The notes under the pieces: model-generated
Told to the model about the DNA's origin: nothing
Database searches by the model: none
The model's input: only the letters and a program-made list of their open reading frames with translations
Made by a program: the position numbers and the translations under genes
Assembly (NCBI GenBank): GCA_002083365.1
Contig: LVWS01000021.1
Location: forward strand, 1 to 48,524
Source of the DNA: Nitrospira sp. SG-bin1
GTDB taxonomy: Bacteria > Nitrospirota > Nitrospiria > Nitrospirales > Nitrospiraceae
Reading direction: 5' to 3'
Length of the DNA stretch: 48,524 bases
In this document: positions 42,317 to 48,524 of the stretch, piece after piece
How positions within the stretch are numbered: the stretch's first letter is position 1
How the letters are laid out: each line of letters starts with the position of its first letter

Positions 42317-42972
42317 CGTCCCGTCATGGCTTGGTAGGCCTCATCCAATGTGCCGACCTGAATGAGTTGAACGCGCCGTCGTGCCGCGACCTCCGTCGCA
42401 CTGATCCAGTCGGACGTGAGCGGCTGGTCACGCGCGACGATGACCGATCGGTAATGCGCATTGGCGGCGGCCTCGATCTTCACGGGTAACCCCCCGACCA
42501 CATCGAGGCGGCCATCCGGTGTGATCTGGCCGGAGAGGGCGACATCCGGTCGGATCGTATCTCCTCGATAGACCGCCATGATCGCGACCGCGACCGCGGC
42601 GCTCGCGCTCATCCCGTCGGTCATCGACGTCACGGAACGATTCTTGATTGTGATCAACCAATCGTTCCCGCTGTCACCCACGGCAGAGGTGACGGCTCGC
42701 ACGGCGCGACGGGCTCCCTCCTTCCATTCCGCACCGACGATCGATCCTCCTCCGAGATTGACTTCGTTGAACTGAATGGTAGGACCGTCTTGCCCGGCGG
42801 CACGATCGAACTGAATCAAGATGTAGTTCACGACACCGGGTAGGCCCTCGCCCTGTATACCCAATGCCGGGACGGTGACGAGGTTGGGACTTCCGGCATG
42901 CGACGACATCGCGGGCATGACCGCCAACATGAACGTGCATCCCAGCCCAACTATCGCGATCAGCTTCGCCAC
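42313..42972 (-). CDS. Secreted stand-alone Lon-type (S16) serine protease domain
   Basis: A 219-residue protein with a signal peptide (LIAIVGLGCTFMLAVMPAMS) and a Lon proteolytic domain but no ATPase. The catalytic Ser is S122 in TDGMSASAAVAVAI (compare DGPSAG in Lon), and the catalytic Lys is K165 in LDVVGGLPVKIEAAANA (compare GGLKEK). The distance of 43 residues equals S679-K722 of E. coli Lon. The segment RPDVALSGQITPDGRL between them is also standard. Lon is normally cytoplasmic and ATP-driven; this one would act in the periplasm without an unfoldase. Its start overlaps the end of the Rieske gene by 13 bases. Confidence 0.85.
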   Translation of the reverse strand: MAKLIAIVGLGCTFMLAVMPAMSSHAGSPNLVTVPALGIQGEGLPGVVNYILIQFDRAAGQDGPTIQFNEVNLGGGSIVGAEWKEGARRAVRAVTSAVGDSGNDWLITIKNRSVTSMTDGMSASAAVAVAIMAVYRGDTIRPDVALSGQITPDGRLDVVGGLPVKIEAAANAHYRSVIVARDQPLTSDWISATEVAARRRVQLIQVGTLDEAYQAMTGR

Positions 42973-44042
42973 CGGAGTGTCACTCGTTCTTTCAGAGGAT
43001 GATCAAACGGCCGGCCTGTTTGCACGGATACCAGATGAGCCGCCTTGAGCTTGTAATACCATTTCGCCGGCATATCGGCGTCGCCGAGAAACATCGACGA
43101 GGGCTTGTGGCGAAGCCCCACCGCCAGGCGTTTCATTGCCCGCTCATCTTGGCTGAGAAACATTTTCGTGAGCGTGCGAAAAATCAGATTGCTGAATGGA
43201 AGCCAATGTAGTCCGCGCCAATAGGCGGAAAAATCGATTCGGCATTCCATATCGGACACCGGTGTGGCCATCAACCGATTGGCGACCCAGGCGTTCCCGC
43301 ATTGCATGAGTTCCACACGCTGGTTCGGCAGCAGAAAGTCGATGGTCGTCGATAACGGCCCCCCATAGATGCGCTCCACCCAGTGAAATGGACCGCTGTT
43401 CTTCGCCGGTCGGTGGGCGGTCATCCGGAAGCCGTTCGAGATCGGTTCGAAAATCTTGGTCTTTTCGTGCATCCGTACGTCACTGCGCCACCAGGAGTGG
43501 ACGTACGGTCCATGGACCGGGTCGATGAGACCGATGATGCCGTCGTCAGGAGTACAGGTGTAGGTCAAGGAAATGTGGAACGACTGCCGAGGTTCCGAGG
43601 GTAACGGCATGCGGGGCGCCGAAGGTAATGGGTCGAGAAGACCTCGTTCGTCGGGCAGATACAGCCAAATCATGCCGTCCGTCTCTTCAGCCGGATAGGG
43701 CGTCACGCCGATCTTGTCTGTTTGTAGATTACTCTGTTCAGGGAGCGCGGGGATGCGCTGACAGCGCCCCTTCATGTCGAACTGCCACCCATGATACGGA
43801 CATTCCACCCGTTCACCGTCGAATCGGCCGAAGGACAGCGGCATACCCCGGTGCGGACAGATATCGCGCATCGCTGCAAGATGTCCGGCTCGATCGCGGC
43901 AGAGGACGATCGGCAAACCCAACATCTGCAGTCCCTTCATCGTGCCGGGACGCAGGGTATGACTGGGCACGGCTGGGTACCAGAACCCGAAGAGTGGGGC
44001 GCTCCTGGAAGCTGCGACTTCAGGTGACGGCTGTTCGATCAT
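42960..44042 (-). CDS. Rieske non-heme iron oxygenase (PaO/VanA-like)
   Basis: A 360-residue oxygenase. The Rieske [2Fe-2S] site is CPHRG (C62, H64) and CPYHGW (C81, H84). The mononuclear iron site is in IDPVHGPYVHSWW, with D174 as bridge and H177, H182 as ligands. Arrangement and length match aromatic-ring-hydroxylating or demethylating oxygenases of the vanillate demethylase/pheophorbide oxygenase type. The substrate is unknown, and no reductase or ferredoxin gene is nearby. The gene is followed, with a 13-base overlap, by a secreted Lon-like protease. No good ribosome site precedes the ATG at 44042. Confidence 0.9.
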   Translation of the reverse strand: MIEQPSPEVAASRSAPLFGFWYPAVPSHTLRPGTMKGLQMLGLPIVLCRDRAGHLAAMRDICPHRGMPLSFGRFDGERVECPYHGWQFDMKGRCQRIPALPEQSNLQTDKIGVTPYPAEETDGMIWLYLPDERGLLDPLPSAPRMPLPSEPRQSFHISLTYTCTPDDGIIGLIDPVHGPYVHSWWRSDVRMHEKTKIFEPISNGFRMTAHRPAKNSGPFHWVERIYGGPLSTTIDFLLPNQRVELMQCGNAWVANRLMATPVSDMECRIDFSAYWRGLHWLPFSNLIFRTLTKMFLSQDERAMKRLAVGLRHKPSSMFLGDADMPAKWYYKLKAAHLVSVQTGRPFDHPLKERVTLRWRS

Positions 44043-44162
44043 GCGGGTCTATCGATTGGGAGGACTCTTGTAGGATAGGTGGCGCGCAACGGTCCAGACT
44101 ATAACGAGGGTCCGGAGAGAGGTCAAGCAATACGCAGCACCGTAGCGGGGATGTCCGCTTTC

Positions 44163-44192
44163 TTGACACCCCGAAGGATCACATACTATTCT
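44163..44192 (+). promoter_or_regulatory. Probable sigma70-type promoter of the DsrE2-TusA pair
   Basis: Perfect TTGACA (44163-44168). Downstream either TACTAT (44184-44189, 15-bp spacer) or TATTCT (44187-44192, 18-bp spacer) could serve as -10; neither has the ideal spacing. It lies 50-70 bp before the ATG at 44241. Confidence 0.5.
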
Positions 44193-44240
44193 GTTCATAC
44201 GCGGAATGCGCGTTGACGATGCGATGTCAGGAGTAAGAAC

Positions 44241-44771
44241 ATGATCTCCACACACATAGAGCCGACCGCCACGTTGGTACAGCTGCAAGAATCCAAACCG
44301 GAACGGGTCACGATCGTGTTGTTGAGCGGTGATCTCGATCGGGCGATGGCGGCTTTCATTATCGCCACCGGGGCCGCCGCGATGGGGATGCAGGTGACCA
44401 TGTTTTTTACGTTTTGGGGGTTGAATACGATCCGAAGAAGGGGCGCCACAAGTTCGGCAAAAGATTGGCTGCGAAGGATGTTCGGGCTGCTCAATAGAGG
44501 CGGCGCCGATACCTTGCCCTTGTCCCGATTCCACTTCGGCGGGTTGGGAACGAAGATGATGCAGACGGTGATGAAGCAAAATCGGATGCCGGGCGTGCCG
44601 GAGTTGATGCAAACCGCCTTGGATCTGGGCGTACGGTTCATCGCCTGCACGACCACGATGGGACTCATGGGCATCACCAAGGATACGTTGATCGACGGCA
44701 TCGATCAGTTTGCCGGCGTGACCACGTATCTGGCGGAAGCCAAGCAGGGTAGCGTCAACCTGTTCATTTGA
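44241..44771 (+). CDS. DsrE/F/DrsH-like protein (DsrE2 type)
   Basis: A 176-residue protein of the DrsE_2 group: strand ERVTIVLLSGDLDRAMAAFI, then TGAAAMGMQVTMFFTFWGLN, the long loop typical of DsrE2 with KMMQTVMKQNRMPGVPELM, and the strand-helix RFIACTTTMGLMGI carrying a likely active cysteine (IACTTT). DsrE2 proteins bind or trap sulfane sulfur and occur beside TusA in sulfur-trafficking clusters, as here. A strong AGGAG lies seven bases before the ATG. The hydrophobic stretch near residue 45 may attach it to the membrane. Confidence 0.88.
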   Translation: MISTHIEPTATLVQLQESKPERVTIVLLSGDLDRAMAAFIIATGAAAMGMQVTMFFTFWGLNTIRRRGATSSAKDWLRRMFGLLNRGGADTLPLSRFHFGGLGTKMMQTVMKQNRMPGVPELMQTALDLGVRFIACTTTMGLMGITKDTLIDGIDQFAGVTTYLAEAKQGSVNLFI

Positions 44772-44798
44772 ACCGTCCACTGCCACAAGGGTGTCTTC

Positions 44799-45044
44799 AT
44801 GATGCAAGCCGATGTCAAACTCGATACATTGGGATACTTCTGTCCGATGCCGATTATTCTCACCTCCAAGAAAATCAAGGAATTGGCATTAGGTCAGGTC
44901 CTGGAAGTTCTGTCCGATGATGAGGGAATCAAGAAAGACATGCCGGCTTGGTGTGAAACCACGGGCCATCAAATGATGGGCCTGGAAGAGGAACAAGCCA
45001 AGTCGGGACGAATCTATAAAGCCTTCGTCAAGAAAGCGAAATAG
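44799..45044 (+). CDS. TusA-family sulfurtransferase
   Basis: An 81-residue protein with the TusA fold and the catalytic CPMPI motif (DTLGYFCPMPIILTSKKI), whose first cysteine carries persulfide sulfur. It also has the LEVLSDDEGIKKDMPAWCE segment typical of the non-tRNA TusA homologues. It lies 27 bp after the DsrE2-like gene and before a terminator, so the two form a small unit for handing on sulfane sulfur. Confidence 0.92.
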   Translation: MMQADVKLDTLGYFCPMPIILTSKKIKELALGQVLEVLSDDEGIKKDMPAWCETTGHQMMGLEEEQAKSGRIYKAFVKKAK

Positions 45045-45076
45045 CCGGCCTCCTGTACGGGAGGCAGCTCAGTCAG

Positions 45077-45112
45077 AAGCCGGAAGGACGATCGTCAGTC
45101 CTCCGGCTTTTT
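45077..45112 (+). terminator. Intrinsic terminator after the TusA gene
   Basis: AAGCCGGAAGGAC (45077-45089) pairs with GTCCTCCGGCTT (with one bulged base) around a short ATCGTCA-type loop and is followed by TTTTTC. It is a well-formed rho-independent terminator 32 bp after the stop codon. Confidence 0.85.
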
Positions 45113-45135
45113 CATGTGCACTCACAATAACACCT

Positions 45136-46602
45136 ATGGATCGGATCGTGGAATGTGTCCCCAACTTCAGTGAAGGTCGGGATCCGTCGACGATGCAGGC
45201 GCTGATCGATGCCGTCACGTCGAGACCCGGTGTGGTGGTTCTAGACCACTCGATGGATACCGATCACCATCGGTCGGTGTTGACCTTCTGCGGGACCCCG
45301 GACGCGATCGTCGAGGCGGCCTTCCATGCCGTTCGGATCGCAACAGAACTCATCGACCTGCGCGCGCACGTCGGAGTACACCCCCGCATAGGGGCGACGG
45401 ATGTCGTGCCATTCATCCCGATCAGGGGTACGACGATGCAGGACTGCATCCAGCTCGCCAAGCGACTGGGAGAACGGGTCGGACGTGAATTGGGCATCCC
45501 TGTGTTCCTCTATGAACGCGCCGCAAGCCATGCGGACCATGTTCCATTGGAAGCAGTCAGACGAGGAGGGCTTGAAGGCCTGGCTTTCCGGATGGAGTCA
45601 GATCCCCATTGGATCCCCGACTTTGGTCCTCCTCGACTGCATGACAGTGCGGGAGCCATTGCGATCGGCGCCCGACCTCCGCTGATCGCCTACAATGTCA
45701 ACCTCCGCTCGACCGACGTGGACCAGGCACGCTCCATCGCCCGAGCCGTCCGCCATTCAAGCGGCGGGTTGCCATCCGTGAAAGCCATCGGGGTGGAACT
45801 ATCCAGCCGGGGCATGGTGCAAGTCGCCATGAATTTGACCGACTCCCTCGCGACACCCCTTCTGGCCGCGTTTCAGCTGGTGAAGACCGAGGCCACGAAA
45901 CGTGGAATAGAGGTGGCTGGAAGTGAACTGGTCGGATTAGTCCCCCAAGCGGCATTGGACCAGGCGGCGGCGGCTTCGCTGCAGATCGATCGATTCGATG
46001 CACGCCAGGTCCTCGAGACAAGGCTCGCTGAGGCCATGTCCGGCAGCACTGAGCGGGAATATACCCTTCCAGGTTTTCTTGCCGCGGTCGCTGACGCCAA
46101 ACCGACACCAGCCGGCGGCAGTGTCGCGGCATTCGTAGGCGCCTTGGCGGCTTCTCTAGGCGTATTAGGCGCACGTCTCGGCGGACAATCGGAGAAAGAG
46201 CAACGACTACTTGAACTGAGTCGCCGGCTCCATCGGCTAGTTCAAGCCGATACGGAGGCCTACAACGGGCTAATGGAGGCTTACAAGAGGTCCAAACAAC
46301 ATCCTGATCGTCCTGAGGCGATTTCCGTTGCACTCCAACGGGCTACGGAAATACCGATGGAAATGGCGGATCTCACCTGCAAGGTTGCGAGATTGCTCCA
46401 CACATTGCGTGAGACAGCCAAACCGGCGGTCCGGTCTGATCTCACGGTGGGCTTAACCCTCGCAATTGCCGCCGCGCACGCAGGTCTTGTGACGGTGCAT
46501 ACCAATGTACTCTCTCAGAAAAATCATGAGTTTATAGACACTATGCGACTGAGAATCGCCAAGCTCACCGAAAGCCTTGAGGAACTCAAGGTGTTGTGCT
46601 AG
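45136..46602 (+). CDS. Glutamate formiminotransferase/formiminotetrahydrofolate cyclodeaminase fusion
   Basis: A 488-residue bifunctional FTCD-type protein. The N-terminal formiminotransferase (about 1-295) has IVECVPNFSEGRDPSTM, LDHSMDTDHHRSVLTF and IRGTTMQDCIQLAKRLG. The C-terminal cyclodeaminase (about 300-488) begins YTLPGFLAAVADAKPTPAGGS and is mostly helical. Together they move a formimino group from formiminoglutamate to tetrahydrofolate and deaminate it to methenyl-THF. Both parts are intact. No histidine utilisation gene is present in the window, so the enzyme may instead serve folate one-carbon flow. No ribosome site is obvious before the ATG at 45136. Confidence 0.93.
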   Translation: MDRIVECVPNFSEGRDPSTMQALIDAVTSRPGVVVLDHSMDTDHHRSVLTFCGTPDAIVEAAFHAVRIATELIDLRAHVGVHPRIGATDVVPFIPIRGTTMQDCIQLAKRLGERVGRELGIPVFLYERAASHADHVPLEAVRRGGLEGLAFRMESDPHWIPDFGPPRLHDSAGAIAIGARPPLIAYNVNLRSTDVDQARSIARAVRHSSGGLPSVKAIGVELSSRGMVQVAMNLTDSLATPLLAAFQLVKTEATKRGIEVAGSELVGLVPQAALDQAAAASLQIDRFDARQVLETRLAEAMSGSTEREYTLPGFLAAVADAKPTPAGGSVAAFVGALAASLGVLGARLGGQSEKEQRLLELSRRLHRLVQADTEAYNGLMEAYKRSKQHPDRPEAISVALQRATEIPMEMADLTCKVARLLHTLRETAKPAVRSDLTVGLTLAIAAAHAGLVTVHTNVLSQKNHEFIDTMRLRIAKLTESLEELKVLC

Positions 46603-46605
46603 ACT
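46577..46605 (+). promoter_or_regulatory. Candidate rpsU promoter overlapping the end of the FTCD gene
   Basis: TTGAGG (46577-46582), a 17-bp spacer, TAGACT (46600-46605), the -10 box covering the FTCD stop codon. Immediately downstream are the 12-bp palindrome TCCGGCGCCGGA (46605-46616) and a CAGGC/GCCTG hairpin (46637-46651) in the leader of rpsU. Confidence 0.5.
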
Positions 46606-46672
46606 CCGGCGCCGGATCACTGGAAACCATAAGCAGCAGGCTTGTTGCCTGAGAAAGTCGAAAAGCAATCGG

Positions 46673-46867
46673 ATGGAAATCAAGGTCTTCAACAACAACG
46701 TTGAAAAAGCTCTGAAAGTTGCCAAGAAAAAGCTCGCCGGCGAAGGTCTGTTCCGCGAACTCAAGCGCCGCCGTTTCTACGAGAAACCCAGCGTACGGAA
46801 GAAGGCCAAGCAACGCGAAGCTCAACGGCGCCGACAGAAGTGGTTGTCAAAACGGAAGCCTGACTAG
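46673..46867 (+). CDS. rpsU: 30S ribosomal protein S21
   Basis: A 64-residue basic protein. Family features are EIKVFNNNVEKALKVAKKKL, GLFRELKRRRFYEKPSVRKK and a C-terminal lysine/arginine helix. The ATG at 46673 begins the family's usual sequence; the longer frame from 46577 overlaps the FTCD gene and adds unrelated residues. S21 assists mRNA-rRNA pairing on the 30S subunit. Confidence 0.95.
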   Translation: MEIKVFNNNVEKALKVAKKKLAGEGLFRELKRRRFYEKPSVRKKAKQREAQRRRQKWLSKRKPD

Positions 46868-46927
46868 TTCGTCGTCGGGGTCTGCCGCTCATCTCACCAG
46901 CCTCCTCCTCGTTCGTGACCTATCTCC

Positions 46928-47587
46928 ATGCGTCAGGAGCAACTCCATGCCGCCATCCGTATCGTCAAGCGGGAAATTCGTCGTTGGCAAGAGCCGGTCG
47001 TCGGGGTCGTAGCCAAGGAATCGGACCGGGATCCCTTTCTCATTCTGATTTCCACTCTCCTCAGTTTGCGGACTAAAGACAGAACGACCAGAGAAGCCGG
47101 CGACCGACTGTTTGCCTTGGCTCGCACACCGGCAACGATGTTGATGTTACCGTTGAGGAAGTTGGAAAAGGCGATCTATCCTGTAGGATTCTATCGGACG
47201 AAAGCCAAGGCGATTCACCAAATCTGCCGCCGGTTGATCGATCAGTATGGCGGCAAGGTACCGGACTCCATCGATGACCTACTCACCTTACCGGGGGTCG
47301 GACGGAAAACAGCCAATCTGGTTGTGACGATTGGATACGGCAAGCCAGGAATCTGCGTGGACATTCATGTTCACCGGATCAGCAATCGCTGGGGCTATAT
47401 CAACACGAAGACCCCGGAGGAGTCTGAACAGGCCCTCCGACGGAAGCTGCCGAAACAATACTGGATCATCTACAACGATCTTCTCGTCCCCTATGGGCAG
47501 AACCTATGCCTTCCGGTGTCACCATTATGCAGCAGGTGCAAGTTGATTGAATTATGCGATCGAGTGGGGGTTACAAGGTCGCGCTAG
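46928..47587 (+). CDS. nth: Endonuclease III (DNA glycosylase/AP lyase)
   Basis: A 219-residue base-excision repair enzyme for oxidised pyrimidines. The helix-hairpin-helix LPGVGRKTANLV (121-132) includes the catalytic lysine K127, and the catalytic aspartate is D145 (CVDIHVHR). The [4Fe-4S] cluster cysteines follow the C-X6-C-X2-C-X5-C pattern at 194, 201, 204 and 210. The usual LSAQ region reads LLSLRTKD here, a form seen in part of the family. It lies 60 bp after rpsU. Confidence 0.95.
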   Translation: MRQEQLHAAIRIVKREIRRWQEPVVGVVAKESDRDPFLILISTLLSLRTKDRTTREAGDRLFALARTPATMLMLPLRKLEKAIYPVGFYRTKAKAIHQICRRLIDQYGGKVPDSIDDLLTLPGVGRKTANLVVTIGYGKPGICVDIHVHRISNRWGYINTKTPEESEQALRRKLPKQYWIIYNDLLVPYGQNLCLPVSPLCSRCKLIELCDRVGVTRSR

Positions 47588-47647
47588 AAGCGGACGTTAA
47601 ACGTGAGTCGTTCATCGCAAAGACCTCAAAAGATTCACGGACAACGT

Positions 47648-48067
47648 TCAGATGAACAGTTTGGTTTCCGCCTCAGCGGTCATCGAAAGGATCGCCGGCA
47701 GGCCCAGCACCTCATCGACATGCTTTTCGACCGCCGTACTATCGACCCCCATATACTCTAATCCGGCGCTGCAGGCGATCAGCCGCAGTTTTCCGACGTG
47801 CTTGGCATCTTGCAGCATTTCCGAGATCTTCGGTACCTTTTTCTCTTGAAGCAGCCGGGCCACCTCCTCGGCCGACCCCGCATATTCCGGCGGGAAATCG
47901 ATCTGATCGATCTTCCCTTCCGCGAGTTTTTTGATCGTCCAGAACAACAAAACGATGATCACGTCCTTGCCCATCGCGGCCGCCGTCATGCCGAGCGTCG
48001 CAACCTGATGCAGCTTATCGTACGTGGCGTTGTGGGCGAAAATGACGAACTTCGGTTGAGTGGGCAT
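47648..48067 (-). CDS. DsrE family protein
   Basis: A 139-residue protein with the DsrE fold: FVIFAHNATYDKLHQVATLGMTAAAMGKDVIIVLLFW, a middle helix (EEVARLLQEKKVPKISEML) and a strand-helix with a likely reactive cysteine, LRLIACSAGLEYMGV. Related to sulfur-carrier proteins, it resembles the DsrE2-like protein at 44241 in its closing segment (ETKLFI versus SVNLFI). Its start is two bases from the stop of the upstream small secreted protein, so they are probably co-translated. Confidence 0.87.
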   Translation of the reverse strand: MPTQPKFVIFAHNATYDKLHQVATLGMTAAAMGKDVIIVLLFWTIKKLAEGKIDQIDFPPEYAGSAEEVARLLQEKKVPKISEMLQDAKHVGKLRLIACSAGLEYMGVDSTAVEKHVDEVLGLPAILSMTAEAETKLFI

Positions 48068-48069
48068 AC

Positions 48070-48429
48070 CTACTTCTTCCGCGCGCGGGCTTTCACGCTG
48101 TTGACATAGTCCGCAATCGTGGCCTCCACTTCATCGGCTGTCATCGGCCGATCATGCGTTTCGCTTTCATCAATCAGATATTGATCGTGTTCTTTTTCCT
48201 GCTTCAGAACGACCGCGTTTTCAGGAGTGACGTCGACCAGCATGAACCATTCTTTCGCGCCCTGTGAAATGATGACCTGTTTACCGGCCCCTTTCTTGGT
48301 GACCTCGATCTGAAGGTCATCTCCCGTATCAGCGTCCGCCCGTGCCGACCATACAAGCGACGTGCACCAGGACAGCGAGATCATGATCAGGAGCCGCGAG
48401 GCCGTGGAAGCGAACCCGTTCCGATCCAT
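48070..48429 (-). CDS. Small secreted protein of unknown function
   Basis: A 119-residue protein with a signal peptide (LLIMISLSWCTSLVWSARA, cleavage near ADA). The mature part reads DLQIEVTKKGAGKQVII, then VDVTPENAVVLKQEKEHD, and a charged C-terminus ending KARARKK. I do not recognise the family. GGAG lies seven bases before the ATG, inside one arm of an inverted repeat that flanks the promoter. It is co-directional and almost contiguous with the DsrE-family gene. Confidence 0.75.
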   Translation of the reverse strand: MDRNGFASTASRLLIMISLSWCTSLVWSARADADTGDDLQIEVTKKGAGKQVIISQGAKEWFMLVDVTPENAVVLKQEKEHDQYLIDESETHDRPMTADEVEATIADYVNSVKARARKK

Positions 48430-48496
48430 ACCGAGGCTCCATGTTCGGTGATTATAACGATCAGGTACGACGGCGTAAACATCGAGGAGCCTCGGT
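48430..48496 (-). promoter_or_regulatory. Promoter flanked by a perfect 11-bp inverted repeat
   Basis: Minus-strand promoter TTTACG (48474-48479), a 17-bp spacer, TATAAT (48451-48456). ACCGAGGCTCC (48430-48440) and GGAGCCTCGGT (48486-48496) are perfect inverted arms that enclose it. The inner arm holds the GGAG ribosome site of the downstream gene; the outer arm is upstream of the -35 box. Confidence 0.65.
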
Positions 48497-48524
48497 GATG
48501 TAATCTTCTCTGTGTAAAAGACGA

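Overview
The window reads as a chromosomal segment of a GC-rich, Gram-negative-type bacterium. My best guess is a Nitrospira-like member of the Nitrospirota. This is an inference from gene content and style (GldA/GldG/DUF4340 island, DsrE/TusA proteins, glucan phosphorylase, many small secreted proteins), not from a marker gene. There are no integrase, transposase, phage or CRISPR features; most of the window is core metabolism and information processing.

Layout. 1-0.8 kb: a minus-strand tRNA-Tyr/tRNA-Gly/tRNA-Thr/tuf operon in the same order as the E. coli tyrU-glyT-thrT-tufB operon, with a near-consensus promoter. 0.8-4.4 kb (minus): a secreted HExxH protein, a UvrD/Rep-type helicase and a DUF4112 membrane protein. 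4.9-9.8 kb (plus): an unknown protein, a short-type alpha-glucan phosphorylase, an exported TPR/HEAT protein and a membrane-anchored coiled coil. 9.8-11.7 kb (minus): a HEAT-repeat protein, a small basic protein and an RlpA-like lipoprotein. 12.1-16.9 kb (plus): an ABC-2 exporter operon (ATPase, permease, GldG-like protein, DUF4340 protein).

17.0-26.2 kb is the most unusual part. Five consecutive paralogous genes encode putative lipoproteins made of 6, 4, 5 (+1 Ig-like), 5 and 3 cadherin-like beta-sandwich repeats. Four of the five have the acylatable cysteine at exactly residue 27. Genes 2-5 share a leader motif about 50-60 nt before the start codon; genes 2, 4 and 5 can pair its flanks into a stem-loop, and gene 1 has a degenerate version. 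Genes 2 and 3 are visibly less GC-rich than the other three. A NarL-type two-component system lies convergently downstream; its cytoplasmic histidine kinase carries an N-terminal Rossmann-like domain.

28.2-33.3 kb (minus): nrdR, glyA and rplI, a decayed HicB-like antitoxin fragment, then kbl and tdh (threonine to glycine). These feed one-carbon metabolism together with glyA and, at 45-46.6 kb, a fused glutamate formiminotransferase/cyclodeaminase. 33.4-39.9 kb: YceI, a zinc alcohol dehydrogenase, HemD-like, a VOC protein translationally coupled to a PqqD-like/metallo-beta-lactamase fusion, a UDP-glucuronate 4-epimerase and a small secreted protein. 40.3-44.0 kb: a KefB-type antiporter converging on an operon of a Rieske oxygenase and a secreted stand-alone Lon-type (S16) protease domain. 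44.2-48.5 kb: DsrE2-like and TusA sulfur-relay proteins, FtcD, ribosomal protein S21, endonuclease III, a DsrE-family protein and a small secreted protein whose promoter is flanked by a perfect inverted repeat.

Three intergenic spacers between co-directional genes hold degenerate short-period repeats whose two arms can pair. They look like one family of hairpin-forming spacers.
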